Part shown: piece after piece, positions 16,544 through 25,861 of the stretch | Position numbering within the stretch: the first letter of the stretch is position 1 | Layout of the letters: each line of letters opens with the position of its first letter | Assembly (NCBI GenBank): GCA_016188575.1 | Contig: JACPHN010000044.1 | Span: forward strand, 31,616-95,615 | Length of the DNA stretch: 64,000 nucleotides | Reading direction: 5' to 3' | From: Candidatus Schekmanbacteria bacterium | GTDB lineage: Bacteria > CSSED10-310 > JACPHN01 | The notes under the pieces: generated by a model | Seen by the model: only the letters and a program-made list of their open reading frames with translations | Database searches by the model: none | What the model was told of the DNA's origin: nothing | Position numbers and translations under genes: made by a program

Positions 16544-17043
16544 GATAGGCGGGCACGATTGGGCACAGGACTGGGTCATGCGAACCGACACCGTTGTCGA
16601 GGGCGCGTTCGAGCATGCGTTGGCATTCGCCGTGGAAATAGGCGGGGGCGTCCTGGGCTGGTGAAGCGGAGTGCGGCTGCGCTTTGGCCACGAGATGACA
16701 AGTGTCGTCTCAAGAAACGTAATGTGTCTTGACGACGGTCCGTTTCCCGCCCCATCACCCCACCAAGAACCTCTCGAATCGCGCCCAATCCGCTTCTCCC
16801 GCACGGGACAGCGCCCTGGCTTCGGCCGCCGCGATGGCACACGGCGTGCACCAAAGGGGGACAGAGCTGGCGTCGTGACCAGCTCGACTGCGGCGACGGC
16901 GCAAACATTGACAAAATGTCCAACTGGCAGCGCCGGGCGCGTGCCACAGCTCGTGAGCGCACCGCCGCGATCCTCCTGGAAGAATGTCGGAAAATCCTCA
17001 CAGCTTGGGAAGCCAGCGAGCGGTCCCACGCAGGAGAAAGCAA
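16544..17043. other. Intergenic stretch, no gene seen
   Basis: This 500-base segment separates the TPM gene and the beta-barrel gene. Several frames are open on both strands because of base composition, but none has a good start, recognisable motif or consistent coding pattern. It should contain the promoter of the beta-barrel gene. Confidence 0.4.
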
Positions 17044-17622
17044 ATGAAGTGCTGCTCATTCATCAGTCTGACCATCATCGTCGCTTTGGTATCCCTTGCC
17101 GCCACGCAGACCGTCGCCAAGACCGGATTCGCTGTCGGCGGTGGCTTCGGCTACGCCCGCGGCACCGGCGACCTCGACGACCTCGAGGGTTACCTCATCC
17201 CGCTGATCGGCGAGTACGAGCTAAGCTCGACTTTCGCCTTGAGAACCTACTTCGGGCGCTCGTCAATCGACTACGGGTGCGATAGCGGCTACTTCTGCAC
17301 GACCAGCATCGAGCATACGTATCTCACCATCAATGGCGTCGCCTATGCTCGCCCCTTTTACGCCACTGCCGGCCTCGGCTACTATGACACGAGGATCGAG
17401 CACGAGTGCAAGCTCTTCGGAGATTGCCTCGTGGACGACGACCTGCGGGATCCCGGCGTGAATATCGGCGCGGGACTCGACTTTCCAGTGGGTTCCTCGC
17501 GCACTGTCCACCTCTTTACCGAGGTCACCTTTCACCACATCCTGCTCTATGATCGCGACCTCGGAGAAGACTTGGAGGACGGGGAGCTTTTCGCCACAGG
17601 CGGCCTGAAGCTCCACTTCTAG
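17044..17622 (+). CDS. Predicted outer-membrane beta-barrel protein
   Basis: The 192-aa protein has a signal peptide (CCSFISLTIIVALVSLAATQTVAK) and starts at an ATG behind AGGAGA. The mature part alternates polar and aromatic/hydrophobic residues in short strands (GFAVGGGFGYARG, YATAGLGYYDT, VNIGAGLDFPVG) and ends GGLKLHF, a C-terminal phenylalanine as expected for an outer-membrane insertion signal. The length matches small eight-stranded OmpA/OmpX-like barrels. Six cysteines are unusual for a barrel and could form loop disulfides. Function unknown. Confidence 0.75.
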   Translation: MKCCSFISLTIIVALVSLAATQTVAKTGFAVGGGFGYARGTGDLDDLEGYLIPLIGEYELSSTFALRTYFGRSSIDYGCDSGYFCTTSIEHTYLTINGVAYARPFYATAGLGYYDTRIEHECKLFGDCLVDDDLRDPGVNIGAGLDFPVGSSRTVHLFTEVTFHHILLYDRDLGEDLEDGELFATGGLKLHF

Positions 17623-17655
17623 CGCCAGCCGGACCGGGCATCCCACCTTGGTGTG

Positions 17656-17684
17656 CCGTGGGCGGGGGGCTCTACCGCCCACGG
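17656..17684. terminator. Hairpin between convergent genes
   Basis: A perfect 10-bp stem, CCGTGGGCGG (17656-17665) with CCGCCCACGG (17675-17684), lies between the beta-barrel gene and the convergent ABC permease. No T-run follows on either side, so it may be a bidirectional terminator or a stabilising hairpin. A second GC-rich inverted repeat follows at about 17706-17730. Confidence 0.45.
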
Positions 17685-17759
17685 CCCGGGGTGTAAGCAC
17701 GCTGCGCCGGGCCCCGCTGCGGGGCGCCGGCACGCAGACGGGCGCCGGTAGGCTGGCGT

Positions 17760-20315
17760 TCATTCCGTGCGCATGGATTCGAGCGTCGGCTGGCGGGCGG
17801 CCCAGAGCGCCGGGTAGATGCCCGCGAGCACGCTGGCAGCGGTGACGGCGATGACGATGGTGGGGAGGACGCTCAGGGGAATGCGCCAGGGGAAGCTCCA
17901 GCCCACGGTGGCGACGATGACCGACTTCAGAAACAGCGCGCCGGTGAGGCTGCCGATGAAGGCGCCGAGCAGCGCCGAGAAGCCGCCGAGGAAGGCAGCT
18001 TCGGTCAGGACGATCCGGACGATCTGACGTGGAGTCGAGCCGACGGCGCGCATCACCCCGACCTCTTGCGTACGATCCAGCACGGCAGCAATCAGCGTGG
18101 TGGCCACCCCGAGCACGGCGATGAGCAGGGTGACCAGCTCGAGCAGCCGCATAAGCTGGAAGAAGTCGTCGAGGATGCGCAAGCCCTCAGCCTTGAATTC
18201 CGTGCTGGTGAGGACGAACAGGTCGTACATCTCCCCCCAGCGCTGGCGAATCGTCTGCTGCATACGGCTGGTGTCCCGTGGGTCCCTGAGGAAGATATCG
18301 AAGGTGTCGACGAGCGGGTCTCGGAACATGTCGATGAAGATGGTACGATCGACGAGCACCAGGCCCTGGTCACTGGTGAAATCCATGATCACGGCGAGGA
18401 CCTCCAGGTCCTTGGGTCCGGTCGGTGTTTTCAGGCGGATGGTCGAGCCGGGGCGCAAGTGATCGCGCCGGGCGATGTTCTCGCTGACCAAGGCGCGCGG
18501 GGCATGTGCGAGGCTTCCGGGCGCCGGCACCGATCCTGCGAGGATGACCGGCCTGGCGCGGCGCAGGTAATCGTCGACCTCTACCGACAACACCTTGATC
18601 GGTCTGCCGCCGTAGTCGACGTCTTGCATGCGCACGTGGAGCACGGCCTCGACCTCGGGTAGCGCGCTGAACAGCTCGCCGATCTTCGGGTCGAGGGGCG
18701 TATTCTGGGTCATGCCGATGGTGGCGCCGGAGGTGATGTAGAGGTTGGCCGGCAATGCGGCGTTCAGCCAGGCATGGTAGGTGACGGTCATCGAGTGGAC
18801 ATAGGTGGCGATCGTGACTACCGTGGCGACGCCGGCGACGAGGGAGGCGACGGTGAGCGCGGCGCGGCGGCGGTCCCGGATGACGTGGTCGATGGCGATC
18901 GTCGCTTCGGCTCCGAGGCGCGATCCGAACAACCGGTACAGCCAGCGAGCCAGCGACGAGACCGCAGCCGGCGCGAGAAAAACCGAGGCGAGCACGACGA
19001 AACCGAAGCTGATCTGCCCGACCCTCGGGTCCAGCGTTGCCTGCGGGCTGAGGAAGGCCACCAGCCCCGCGGCTACCAGCAGCGCGCCGACCACGAGGCC
19101 GCGGCGCACGCCCTGGCGATCCTCGCCCTCCTCAGGGGGGCGGGTCAGCCCCGCGACCGGAGGCTGGTTGGCGACCCAGCGAGCCGGCCGCACCGCGCCC
19201 GCCACCGGCACGAACAGGCCGACGAACAGTGCGGGCAAGAGGTTCCACAGCGTGAGACGGACCTCATCGACCTTGACCAGGACGTAAATTTCGCTGACGG
19301 TGCGAGCCGTCGAAGCCAGCCCGCCTCGCGCCAGGCCAAAGCCCACGCCGACACCCAGAGCGGTCGCGCCGGCACCGAGCACGAACGCCTCGAGCAGCAC
19401 CAGCGCCATGATCGCCCGGCGGCCGGCGCCCAGAGCCCGCAACACCGCCAGCTCGCGCTGCCGCTGGCGCACGCTGATCTCCACGGCGTTATACGCCAGG
19501 AGAACCCCGACCCAGATGGCCAGGACCGCCATCATCGACAGCGCCTGATTCAGGCCGGACATCATCTCTTCGAGCCTGGCCCCGCGCTGCAGCGGGTAGC
19601 CCACGTCGTACGCCTCGCCTAGCTCCTGCTGCAGCCGCTGTTTCAGCACGGCCGGCTCGAGATTGTCGTCGCCGGATAGATCGACTCTGGTGATCGCCTG
19701 ATCCAGCTCGAGGGCGACTTGCGCCGCATCCAGGTACATCATCACCACGTCGCCGCCAAAGGTCTTCGCCGGCCCCTTGTCCTTGAGCAAGCCCCGGATC
19801 ACGAAGCGCCGCCGGCCCACCTTGGTCATGAGCTCGAAGGCGTCGCCCTTCTTCAGTCCCCGGGCCGCAGCGAAGCTGCGGGGGACGACCACGGATTCGC
19901 GGGAGTTGAGGAAGGCGATCGGATCCTCTATGACCTCCGCGTCGCCCTCTTCGGCCTCGATGTCACGCAAGGCGTCATCCCCGAGGAAATCGATACCGAG
20001 CAGCACGATGGGACCCTTGCCGGGTTCGATCAGCACCTTCTCGAGGAGAGGCTCGACGTGAGCGACCCCCGGAACCTGACTGATCCGATCGGCGAGGTCC
20101 CGCTCCATGCCCGACTGTCCGGCCGACACGACGAGCTGTGCCTTGCCGGCGATGTGTTCGAGACTGCGCTCATGCGAGGACAGGATCTCCTCACCGATGA
20201 GGTTGACGGCCAGCGTCACCGAGACGCCGAGGGCGACGCCGAGCAGAGTCAGGCCGGTGCGGACGGGATGCTGCAACCAATGTCGCAGGCTCAGCCAGCG
20301 AAGCAGCGCGCCCAC
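17760..20315 (-). CDS. ABC transporter permease, duplicated FtsX/MacB type
   Basis: The 851-aa protein begins at a GTG behind AGAGGA, five bases before the ATPase stop is passed. An N-terminal membrane helix (TGLTLLGVALGVSVTLAVNL) is followed by a MacB periplasmic-core-like domain, then three helices with the FtsX motif around RQRQRELAVLRALGAGRRAI. A second copy of helix, periplasmic domain and FtsX module follows, with DRTQEVGVMRAVGSTPRQIV near the end. Such duplicated permeases pair with one LolD/MacB-type ATPase and move lipoproteins, lipids or peptides out of the inner membrane. The adjoining ATPase gene makes the complex. The cargo is unknown. Confidence 0.88.
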   Translation of the reverse strand: MGALLRWLSLRHWLQHPVRTGLTLLGVALGVSVTLAVNLIGEEILSSHERSLEHIAGKAQLVVSAGQSGMERDLADRISQVPGVAHVEPLLEKVLIEPGKGPIVLLGIDFLGDDALRDIEAEEGDAEVIEDPIAFLNSRESVVVPRSFAAARGLKKGDAFELMTKVGRRRFVIRGLLKDKGPAKTFGGDVVMMYLDAAQVALELDQAITRVDLSGDDNLEPAVLKQRLQQELGEAYDVGYPLQRGARLEEMMSGLNQALSMMAVLAIWVGVLLAYNAVEISVRQRQRELAVLRALGAGRRAIMALVLLEAFVLGAGATALGVGVGFGLARGGLASTARTVSEIYVLVKVDEVRLTLWNLLPALFVGLFVPVAGAVRPARWVANQPPVAGLTRPPEEGEDRQGVRRGLVVGALLVAAGLVAFLSPQATLDPRVGQISFGFVVLASVFLAPAAVSSLARWLYRLFGSRLGAEATIAIDHVIRDRRRAALTVASLVAGVATVVTIATYVHSMTVTYHAWLNAALPANLYITSGATIGMTQNTPLDPKIGELFSALPEVEAVLHVRMQDVDYGGRPIKVLSVEVDDYLRRARPVILAGSVPAPGSLAHAPRALVSENIARRDHLRPGSTIRLKTPTGPKDLEVLAVIMDFTSDQGLVLVDRTIFIDMFRDPLVDTFDIFLRDPRDTSRMQQTIRQRWGEMYDLFVLTSTEFKAEGLRILDDFFQLMRLLELVTLLIAVLGVATTLIAAVLDRTQEVGVMRAVGSTPRQIVRIVLTEAAFLGGFSALLGAFIGSLTGALFLKSVIVATVGWSFPWRIPLSVLPTIVIAVTAASVLAGIYPALWAARQPTLESMRTE

Positions 20316-20319
20316 GGGC

Positions 20320-21066
20320 TCAGTCCTCTGCCGCAGGCGAATGCGCCGCCGCTGGGGCGGCGGACCCAGCATGCGAGGCCCGTTCCGGAGTGGCGCCAGT
20401 ATCGATGCGGCCATCGCGCAAGGTCACAATGCGATCACAGGCGGCTGCGACCTCCATGTCATGAGTCACGATCATCACCGTGCGCCCCTGCTGATGTGCC
20501 AGGTCCAGAAGCAATGTCAGGACCGAGGCGCCCGTCTCGTGATCGAGGTTGCCCGTCGGCTCGTCGGCCAGGACGACCTGAGGCTCGAGAATCAGCGAGC
20601 GGGCGATTGCCACCCGTTGCCTCTCACCCCCGCTCAGCTTGGCCGGCGGGTGTCCGAGGCGTGCCTTCAGCCCCACGCGCTCGAGCAGGCCCTGCGCCCT
20701 GGAGCGGCACTCCGAGCTGCTCACCCGCGCCATGCGCGCCGGGATCATGACATTCTCCAGTGCGCTGAGCGTCGGCAGAAGATGGAAGAACTGGAAAATG
20801 AACCCGAGGTGGTCTCTGCGGAATCGGGTCAGGACCTCGTCGCCGGCTCGCGACAGATCGGTGCCCAGGACGCGTACCGTGCCCGAGGTCGGGGTGTCCA
20901 GAGCCCCACAGATGTGCAGCAGCGTGCTCTTGCCCGATCCGGACGGGCCCACGACGGCAGTGGCAGAGCCTGCCTCCAGCGTCAGCTCCACGCCTCTAAG
21001 GGCCCGAACCTCGCTTGCGCCGCGGTCGTAGACGCGGGTGACGTTTTGTAGCTCGATCGCCGCCAT
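20320..21066 (-). CDS. ABC transporter ATP-binding protein, LolD/MacB-like
   Basis: All ATPase motifs are present in 248 aa: Walker A GPSGSGKST, Q-loop FIFQFFHLLPTLSALENV, signature LSGGERQR, Walker B VVLADEP, then TGNLD and the H-loop VTHD. The Q-loop wording and the TGNLD segment are typical of LolD/MacB/FtsE-group ATPases that drive mechanotransmission permeases. The C-terminal 25 residues are Ala/Pro-rich and not conserved. It is upstream of and nearly contiguous with its permease on the minus strand. A strong palindrome lies 63 bases upstream of its start. Confidence 0.92.
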   Translation of the reverse strand: MAAIELQNVTRVYDRGASEVRALRGVELTLEAGSATAVVGPSGSGKSTLLHICGALDTPTSGTVRVLGTDLSRAGDEVLTRFRRDHLGFIFQFFHLLPTLSALENVMIPARMARVSSSECRSRAQGLLERVGLKARLGHPPAKLSGGERQRVAIARSLILEPQVVLADEPTGNLDHETGASVLTLLLDLAHQQGRTVMIVTHDMEVAAACDRIVTLRDGRIDTGATPERASHAGSAAPAAAHSPAAED

Positions 21067-21128
21067 GACTCAGATGCCCTCGCTTGCTGGTGAAGATCTG
21101 CCGGATTCTCTCGAAAACCTCATCTGCC

Positions 21129-21180
21129 GTATCTGTTCACCCCCTCCCCTCGCTTGCGGGGGGAGGGGGTGAACAGATAC
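21129..21180. repeat. GC-rich palindromic repeat, copy 2 (21-bp perfect stem)
   Basis: Arms at 21129-21149 and 21160-21180 are perfect reverse complements of 21 bases, with a 10-base loop. The left arm begins GTATCTGTTCACC and continues with a C/T run. It lies between two divergent genes, the ABC ATPase and the VOC protein, about 80 bases from the latter. A transcript crossing it would fold very stably in either direction. The inner part matches the palindromes at 11284, 35131 and 51276. Confidence 0.8.
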
Positions 21181-21259
21181 CATCTTGCCATCATCATCTG
21201 TGATCCGTCAAACATGTCGTGACTGTGCAGCATCATTCACGAATCCACTGTGAAGGTCA

Positions 21260-22333
21260 ATGATCAACGCTTTGCAGCATATCGCCATCGGCGTCACCAA
21301 CCTCGACCACAGCTATCGCTTCTACCGCGACGTGCTCGGTTTTCGCGTGAAACTGGCAGACGCGGCGGTGCGTCTGCCTGAAGTCGTACTGTCGCGGCCA
21401 CGGCCGCCTCACCCGGTTCACCTCGAGGCCCGCGTCGTGTTCGCCTTCCATCCGCAGGGTGGCGCCGGGCTGGAGCTCGTGCAGCTTCTCTCCACACCCC
21501 CGCGAATGCCGCCCGAGGCGATTTCCTGGCGGGACCTCGGCATCGTCGAGCTTGGCATCGAGGTGGCCGACTTGCCGCGATTCCATCGCTCCTTGACGGC
21601 ACACGAGTGTGCGGGCATGAGTGCGATCAGCCAGGAAACCGGGCCCGACGGTGTTTCTTACGCGGTGGCTTATCTGCGCGATCCGGACGGATTGCTCATC
21701 CAGTTGGTCGACCGCCGTCACGCTGGCAGCGCCGGTACTCGCGGAATCCACCATCTCGGCATCGCCGTGGCCGATTTGTCGCGCGCCCGGCGCTTTTACG
21801 CAGAATGCCTGGGCTTTGATCGCCCGTCCTGTTGCGGGCCCGTGACGCTCAGAGACCCCGAAGCAGCAAGCGGCGCTTTCCTGGAGGCCGAGGTATTGTG
21901 GCTCGAGAGGTCGCAGCCTTCTCGAAGCAATATTTCCAGCTTCGACCGGGGAATGATCAAGCTCGCATCTGTGGCCAACCATCGGGGCGTTCATGCCTTT
22001 CTTGGGCGGCGTTGGGGCGATATCGGTTTACACGAGGTGGCTCTGGATGTGGCTAACGTTCAGCAAACGCTCGAGGACCTGGCGATGCGAGGCGTGGCCA
22101 CCTACTGGCAAGCGAGCCCGCTGCGCCTCGGCCCTGGTTCTGCGGCGTCCTTTGGGCACGTACAAGATCCCGAAACCAATACCATCGAGCTCGTGGCGAT
22201 TCACCGGCTACTCGGCCTGGCCGCCCGGCTTCCTGGCTCGCTGTTCTTCGGGATCGTCCGGCGCCTGTCCCGGGTTTGGCCTCGTGAGATTGACGTGAGC
22301 CGTTTGCTGGCGTCCAGAATCGAGCTGGATTGA
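21260..22333 (+). CDS. VOC-superfamily protein with two domains
   Basis: The 357-aa protein has two VOC (glyoxalase/bleomycin-resistance/dioxygenase) modules. The first starts LQHIAIGVTNLDHSYRFYRD and ends at about residue 150 with YLRDPDGLLIQLVD. The second starts IHHLGIAVADLSRARRFYAE and ends HVQDPETNTIELV. The metal-ligand positions (His at each start, Glu/Gln at each end) are partly kept: His7 and His170-region, Gln and Glu at the ends. Enzymes of this shape include extradiol dioxygenases and lyases. The substrate cannot be inferred. It is transcribed away from the ABC exporter genes. Confidence 0.82.
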   Translation: MINALQHIAIGVTNLDHSYRFYRDVLGFRVKLADAAVRLPEVVLSRPRPPHPVHLEARVVFAFHPQGGAGLELVQLLSTPPRMPPEAISWRDLGIVELGIEVADLPRFHRSLTAHECAGMSAISQETGPDGVSYAVAYLRDPDGLLIQLVDRRHAGSAGTRGIHHLGIAVADLSRARRFYAECLGFDRPSCCGPVTLRDPEAASGAFLEAEVLWLERSQPSRSNISSFDRGMIKLASVANHRGVHAFLGRRWGDIGLHEVALDVANVQQTLEDLAMRGVATYWQASPLRLGPGSAASFGHVQDPETNTIELVAIHRLLGLAARLPGSLFFGIVRRLSRVWPREIDVSRLLASRIELD

Positions 22334-22527
22334 GGCGGCACTCGGCGCCCGCAGCGCCAACGGCGGCGCAGCGATCGAAAGTAACCGTCGCGTGGACGCC
22401 AACGCCGGCGCGTGGGAACCCCCATGAACCGCGAGCGCGAGATTCCCCCGGCCCGAGTACCGGCTATACTCGTCACTCGTCCAGGAACGCGGACGAAAAA
22501 CAAGCTTCGCATGAGAGCTCGGAGACC

Positions 22528-23292
22528 ATGGACGCAACCGTCGTCATGATTGTGCTGTGGGTATTGTTTGCGACGTCCCATGTGGGAATCGCCGCCTCTC
22601 GAATGCGCACCGCGCTGATTGGTCGATTTGGCAAGTTGCCCTACCTGTACGCATACATTGGGCTGGCTCAGGTCCTGTTCGCGATTCTGCCCATCTACTA
22701 CGCGACCCATCGTTTCGCGGGACCGCGCGGTCCTGCTCTCGGCGAGCTGGCCTGGGTGCATCCCATCCTGATCGCATCGATAGTCTGTGGGCTGCTGCTG
22801 ATCGTCGGATCTTTCTCACCCAAGCAGTACGTAAGCTCGATGCCCTTCGCGGCGCTCGTGAGACAACCTTATGGGCTCGAACGGATCACCCGGCACCCGT
22901 TCTTCGTCGGGACCGCGCTCTGGGCCGGCGCGCACGCGCTGCTCTCGACGCGATTGATCGGTACCGTGTTTTTCTCCGGCTTTGTGTGCCTCGGGCTGCT
23001 CGGAACGATCCATCAAGAGCGCAAGCTCATTCGGGAGAAGGGGCCCGAGTACGAGCGGTACCTTCGCAGCACGTCGCTGTTGCCGCTTGCCGCAGTGCTG
23101 GCCGGGAGGCAGTCGATGGAATGGCGAGAGCAACCCTGGATGTTTCTGATGCTCGGCGGTGTCTGTACCTGGCTGCTTCGCACGAGGCACGAGCACCTGC
23201 TCGGTTGGAACGGCGCCGGCTTTGCTCTGTTCTTCTTCGTGGCGACCTCATACTTGACGCTCGAAGTCCTGCGGCGCGAGCAGCAGGCGTGA
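22528..23292 (+). CDS. NnrU-family integral membrane protein
   Basis: The 254-aa protein starts at the ATG at 22528 (GGAG three bases before; the frame is open further upstream but that part is not membrane-like). It has about six hydrophobic helices. Landmarks are HVGIAASRMRTALIGRFG near the start, PYGLERITRHPFFVGTALW, and a cytoplasmic REKGPEYERYLR loop shared with isoprenylcysteine methyltransferase-like proteins. NnrU is linked to nitric oxide and nitrite metabolism in some bacteria, but no denitrification gene is in the window. The function here is open. Confidence 0.8.
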   Translation: MDATVVMIVLWVLFATSHVGIAASRMRTALIGRFGKLPYLYAYIGLAQVLFAILPIYYATHRFAGPRGPALGELAWVHPILIASIVCGLLLIVGSFSPKQYVSSMPFAALVRQPYGLERITRHPFFVGTALWAGAHALLSTRLIGTVFFSGFVCLGLLGTIHQERKLIREKGPEYERYLRSTSLLPLAAVLAGRQSMEWREQPWMFLMLGGVCTWLLRTRHEHLLGWNGAGFALFFFVATSYLTLEVLRREQQA

Positions 23293-23436
23293 TCCTCGCA
23301 CACCAGCACAGCGATGGGCGCGTCGAGGACGTCGCCGAGCTCTTGTGCGCCGACGTGATCAGGGAGAATCCGCCGATCGACAGCTTCGCCAGCGGCGCGG
23401 AAAACCGCAGCGGCGCCCCCGGGCGCGCCGGGGCCT

Positions 23437-24207
23437 CTACCGCAAGAGCTCCAGAACCTCGCCGTGGAGAATGCCGTTGGTGGCGAAACCGTTGCCACCG
23501 TGATGGGTTTCGCGACCGCTCCAGTCCGTGAATCGCCCCCCCGCTTCGGCCAGGATCGGGATCAGCGGCGCGCAATCCCACGGATAGAGCGCCGGGTCCA
23601 CCATCACGTCGGCCCTGCCCGTGGCCACGAGCGCGTAGCCGTAGGCGTCGCCCCAGCCGCGCATCAAGCGCGCGCGTGACGCCAGCGCCTGGCGCGCCCG
23701 CACGGCGGCGGGTCCGGACGCGTCGAAGGTGCGCAGCTCGGTGTAAATGACGGTCGCCTCCTCCAGCCGCGCGGTGGGTGACACGTGGCAGGAGGCACCG
23801 TTCCAGAAGCACCCGCCGCCCTGCGAAGCGGCCACCATTTCGTCGAGGCCCGGAAGAAAGCAGGCGCCGACGACCGGCGCGCCGGCAACCTCGAGAGCCA
23901 CCAGAACCGCAAACAACGGCACGCCGCAAATAAAGCACTTCGTGCCGTCGATGGGGTCCAGAACCCAGCGGCGTCCGGACGTCCCGAGGTGCTCGCCCCC
24001 CTCCTCGCCCAGCACCCCGTCCGCGGGAAAGCGCTCGCCGATGCGCTGGCGCAATAGCACTTCGGCTTCGCGGTCCGCCACGGTCACCGGCGAGGCGTCC
24101 GCCTTCCACTCCGTGCGCACACCGCGCCGAAAGTGCTCCAGCACGAGGCCGCCCGCTTCGCGGGCGATGCGCGCGGCAAAGTCCCTTTCCAGCTCCCAAC
24201 TGCTCAC
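23437..24207 (-). CDS. hisN: Histidinol-phosphatase, inositol monophosphatase family
   Basis: The 256-aa protein starts at a GTG behind GAGGT. It carries the FIG/IMPase metal-binding motifs: GEEGG, WVLDPIDGTKCFICGVPLF and YPWDCAPLIPILAEAGG. The DGTKxFxxGVP form is the HisN-type variant rather than the DGTTNFxHGFP of inositol monophosphatases, so dephosphorylation of histidinol phosphate in histidine synthesis is the best call. It needs Mg2+ and acts in the cytoplasm. No other his genes are nearby. It is divergent from the P1 peptidase gene, 105 bases away. Confidence 0.85.
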   Translation of the reverse strand: MSSWELERDFAARIAREAGGLVLEHFRRGVRTEWKADASPVTVADREAEVLLRQRIGERFPADGVLGEEGGEHLGTSGRRWVLDPIDGTKCFICGVPLFAVLVALEVAGAPVVGACFLPGLDEMVAASQGGGCFWNGASCHVSPTARLEEATVIYTELRTFDASGPAAVRARQALASRARLMRGWGDAYGYALVATGRADVMVDPALYPWDCAPLIPILAEAGGRFTDWSGRETHHGGNGFATNGILHGEVLELLR

Positions 24208-24312
24208 GGGTCACCTCGCAAGATCGCGGAACACCCCGGCCGGGTGCCGAGGCCGTGGCGGCGCGGCCGGGGGTGCCGTAGACCGCCAGCGCTCACTATA
24301 CTGGAAGCCGCG

Positions 24313-25332
24313 ATGGAAAACGATACGCTCACGGCGATTGCGGGCATCAAGGTCGGGCATTACACGGACACGGACGGCATCACGGGCTGCACGGCCATTC
24401 TCTGTCCCGGCGGTGCCGTGGCCGGCGTCGATATCCGCGGCACGGCCGCCGGCACGCGGCAGGTGGACGCGCTGAGCCCGTTGCACCTGGTCCCCGTGAT
24501 TCACGGGGTGTGCCTGTCTGGCGGCAGCGCCTACGGGCTCGAAGCCGGTGGCGGCGTCATGCGCTACCTGGAGGACCACGGCGTGGGGCTCCGCGTTGGT
24601 GTCGCGCTGGTGCCGATCGTGCCGACAGCAGTGCTGTTCGATCTCGGCGTGGGCAAGCCCGGCGTGCGGCCGGCGATGAGCGCCGGCTACAGCGCGGCGG
24701 CGGCGGCTACCGCGGCACCGGTCGTGCAAGGATCGGTCGGCGCCGGCACCGGAGCGACCGTGGGCAAGGTGCTCGGAATCGCGCACGCCACCAAGGGCGG
24801 TGTCGGCTCGGCCGCGGTCGCGCGGGGGGAGCTCGTCGTGGCCGCGCTTGCCGCCGTCAACGCTTATGGCGACGTGGTGCGCGAAAGTGGGCTACAGGCG
24901 CGCATCATTGCAGGTACGCGCGCGACGCCTGCGGGGAGCGAAATGGCCGGCTCGGAGCGCCTGCTGTCGTTGGGCGGTGTTCAGGCCGGCCCATCATCGC
25001 AGCTCGCTTTGCCCGGCCCGACGCCGCCGGTGACGCCGGAGCAGGCGTTTCAGCACACGACCCTGGTGGTTCTGGCGACCAATGCCTTGTTGACGAAGGC
25101 GGAGGCGACCAAGATTGCGCAGCTCGGGCAGGTCGGGGTCGCCCGATCCTTGTCGCCGGCGCACACCCTGTACGACGGCGACGTGGTGTTTGCGCTGTCG
25201 ACGGGGACGCTGGCGGCGCCGCTGAACCAGGTGGGAGTGCTCGCGATCGAGGCGGTGTTGGCCGCGGTGGCGCGCGGCGTGGAGCGCGCTGTGGGCCTCG
25301 GTGGGGTGCCGGCGATGGCGGAGCTGCGCTGA
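24313..25332 (+). CDS. P1-family (DmpA/NylC-like) aminopeptidase
   Basis: The 339-aa protein has the Ntn-hydrolase family P1 signature: AIAGIKVGHYTDTDGITGCT at the start, LSGGSAYGLEAGGGVMRYLE, VNAYGDV, and FQHTTLVVLATNALL, where the second Thr is the expected self-cleavage nucleophile as in NylC. Members self-process into two chains and cleave N-terminal D- or beta-amino acids, or 6-aminohexanoate oligomers. The N-terminal length and glycine-rich region (residues 125-165) match the family. It has no partner genes around it. The ATG at 24313 is chosen because the fold begins there. Confidence 0.88.
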   Translation: MENDTLTAIAGIKVGHYTDTDGITGCTAILCPGGAVAGVDIRGTAAGTRQVDALSPLHLVPVIHGVCLSGGSAYGLEAGGGVMRYLEDHGVGLRVGVALVPIVPTAVLFDLGVGKPGVRPAMSAGYSAAAAATAAPVVQGSVGAGTGATVGKVLGIAHATKGGVGSAAVARGELVVAALAAVNAYGDVVRESGLQARIIAGTRATPAGSEMAGSERLLSLGGVQAGPSSQLALPGPTPPVTPEQAFQHTTLVVLATNALLTKAEATKIAQLGQVGVARSLSPAHTLYDGDVVFALSTGTLAAPLNQVGVLAIEAVLAAVARGVERAVGLGGVPAMAELR

Positions 25333-25377
25333 GAGATCGGCCGGGCGCCGCCGGCCGGGCGCGCGTCCCCTCAGGTC

Positions 25378-25677
25378 TCAGTCGCGGGGCTCTTTTTGTC
25401 CGCTCGGGCCTGCCGCATCTTCCAGTGCTTGCAAGTCGCCTTCAGCGATTTTCTCGATGGTCTCCCGGTGCAGCCGCAGGACGATCTTCGTGATGAGCTC
25501 GGGGAGATCCGCGCGTCCGGCAAACTTGGTGTAGCCGATCTCGCGCTTGAAGCGCACGGCACCGTTGGCGAAGACGGTACACACGACCTTCGCGTAGGGA
25601 TCGCCAAAGTCCTGCGTCTGAACACTATACGTCACGCCCTCTCGGGTGACGAGGTCGTTGAGGCCGCGGATGTCCAT
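25378..25677 (-). CDS. Small conserved-looking protein of unknown function
   Basis: The 99-aa ORF starts at an ATG with no clear ribosome site. It reads as a compact mixed alpha/beta protein: GVTYSVQTQDFGDPYAKVVC and VFANGAVRFKREIGYTKF form a plausible sheet, followed by a helix ELITKIVLRLHRETIEKIAEG. There is no signal peptide or membrane segment. I do not recognise a family. It is convergent with the P1 peptidase and 58 bases downstream of tRNA-Val on the same strand. Confidence 0.65.
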   Translation of the reverse strand: MDIRGLNDLVTREGVTYSVQTQDFGDPYAKVVCTVFANGAVRFKREIGYTKFAGRADLPELITKIVLRLHRETIEKIAEGDLQALEDAAGPSGQKEPRD

Positions 25678-25735
25678 TGAGCTTACTGGTGGGTTGCCAT
25701 CGAGGCCCCGCAGCGGGCGCCTGGCGGGGCGGGAA

Positions 25736-25808
25736 TGGGCGATACTGGACTTGAACCAGTGACCCCTGCCGTGTGAAGACAGTGCTCTACCAACTGAGCT
25801 AATCGCCC
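25736..25808 (-). tRNA. tRNA-Val (CAC)
   Basis: The minus strand folds into a standard cloverleaf: acceptor GGGCGAT / ATCGCCC plus discriminator A, D-arm GCTCAGTTGGTAGAGC, anticodon stem CTGTC / GGCAG with loop TTCACAC (anticodon CAC, valine), and T-arm CTGGTTCAAGTCCAG. CCA is not encoded. Length is 73 bases. Confidence 0.95.
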
Positions 25809-25861
25809 GGCTCTTGCGCCCCTTGTCGGGCGCGCACTCGGGATGCTTACATAGCATCGTC

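Noticed and set aside
15809-17059. 416-codon minus-strand ORF over the TPM gene end and intergenic region
   Set aside because: Arg/Pro/Ser-rich shadow with no motif; its first half is antisense to a well-supported gene.
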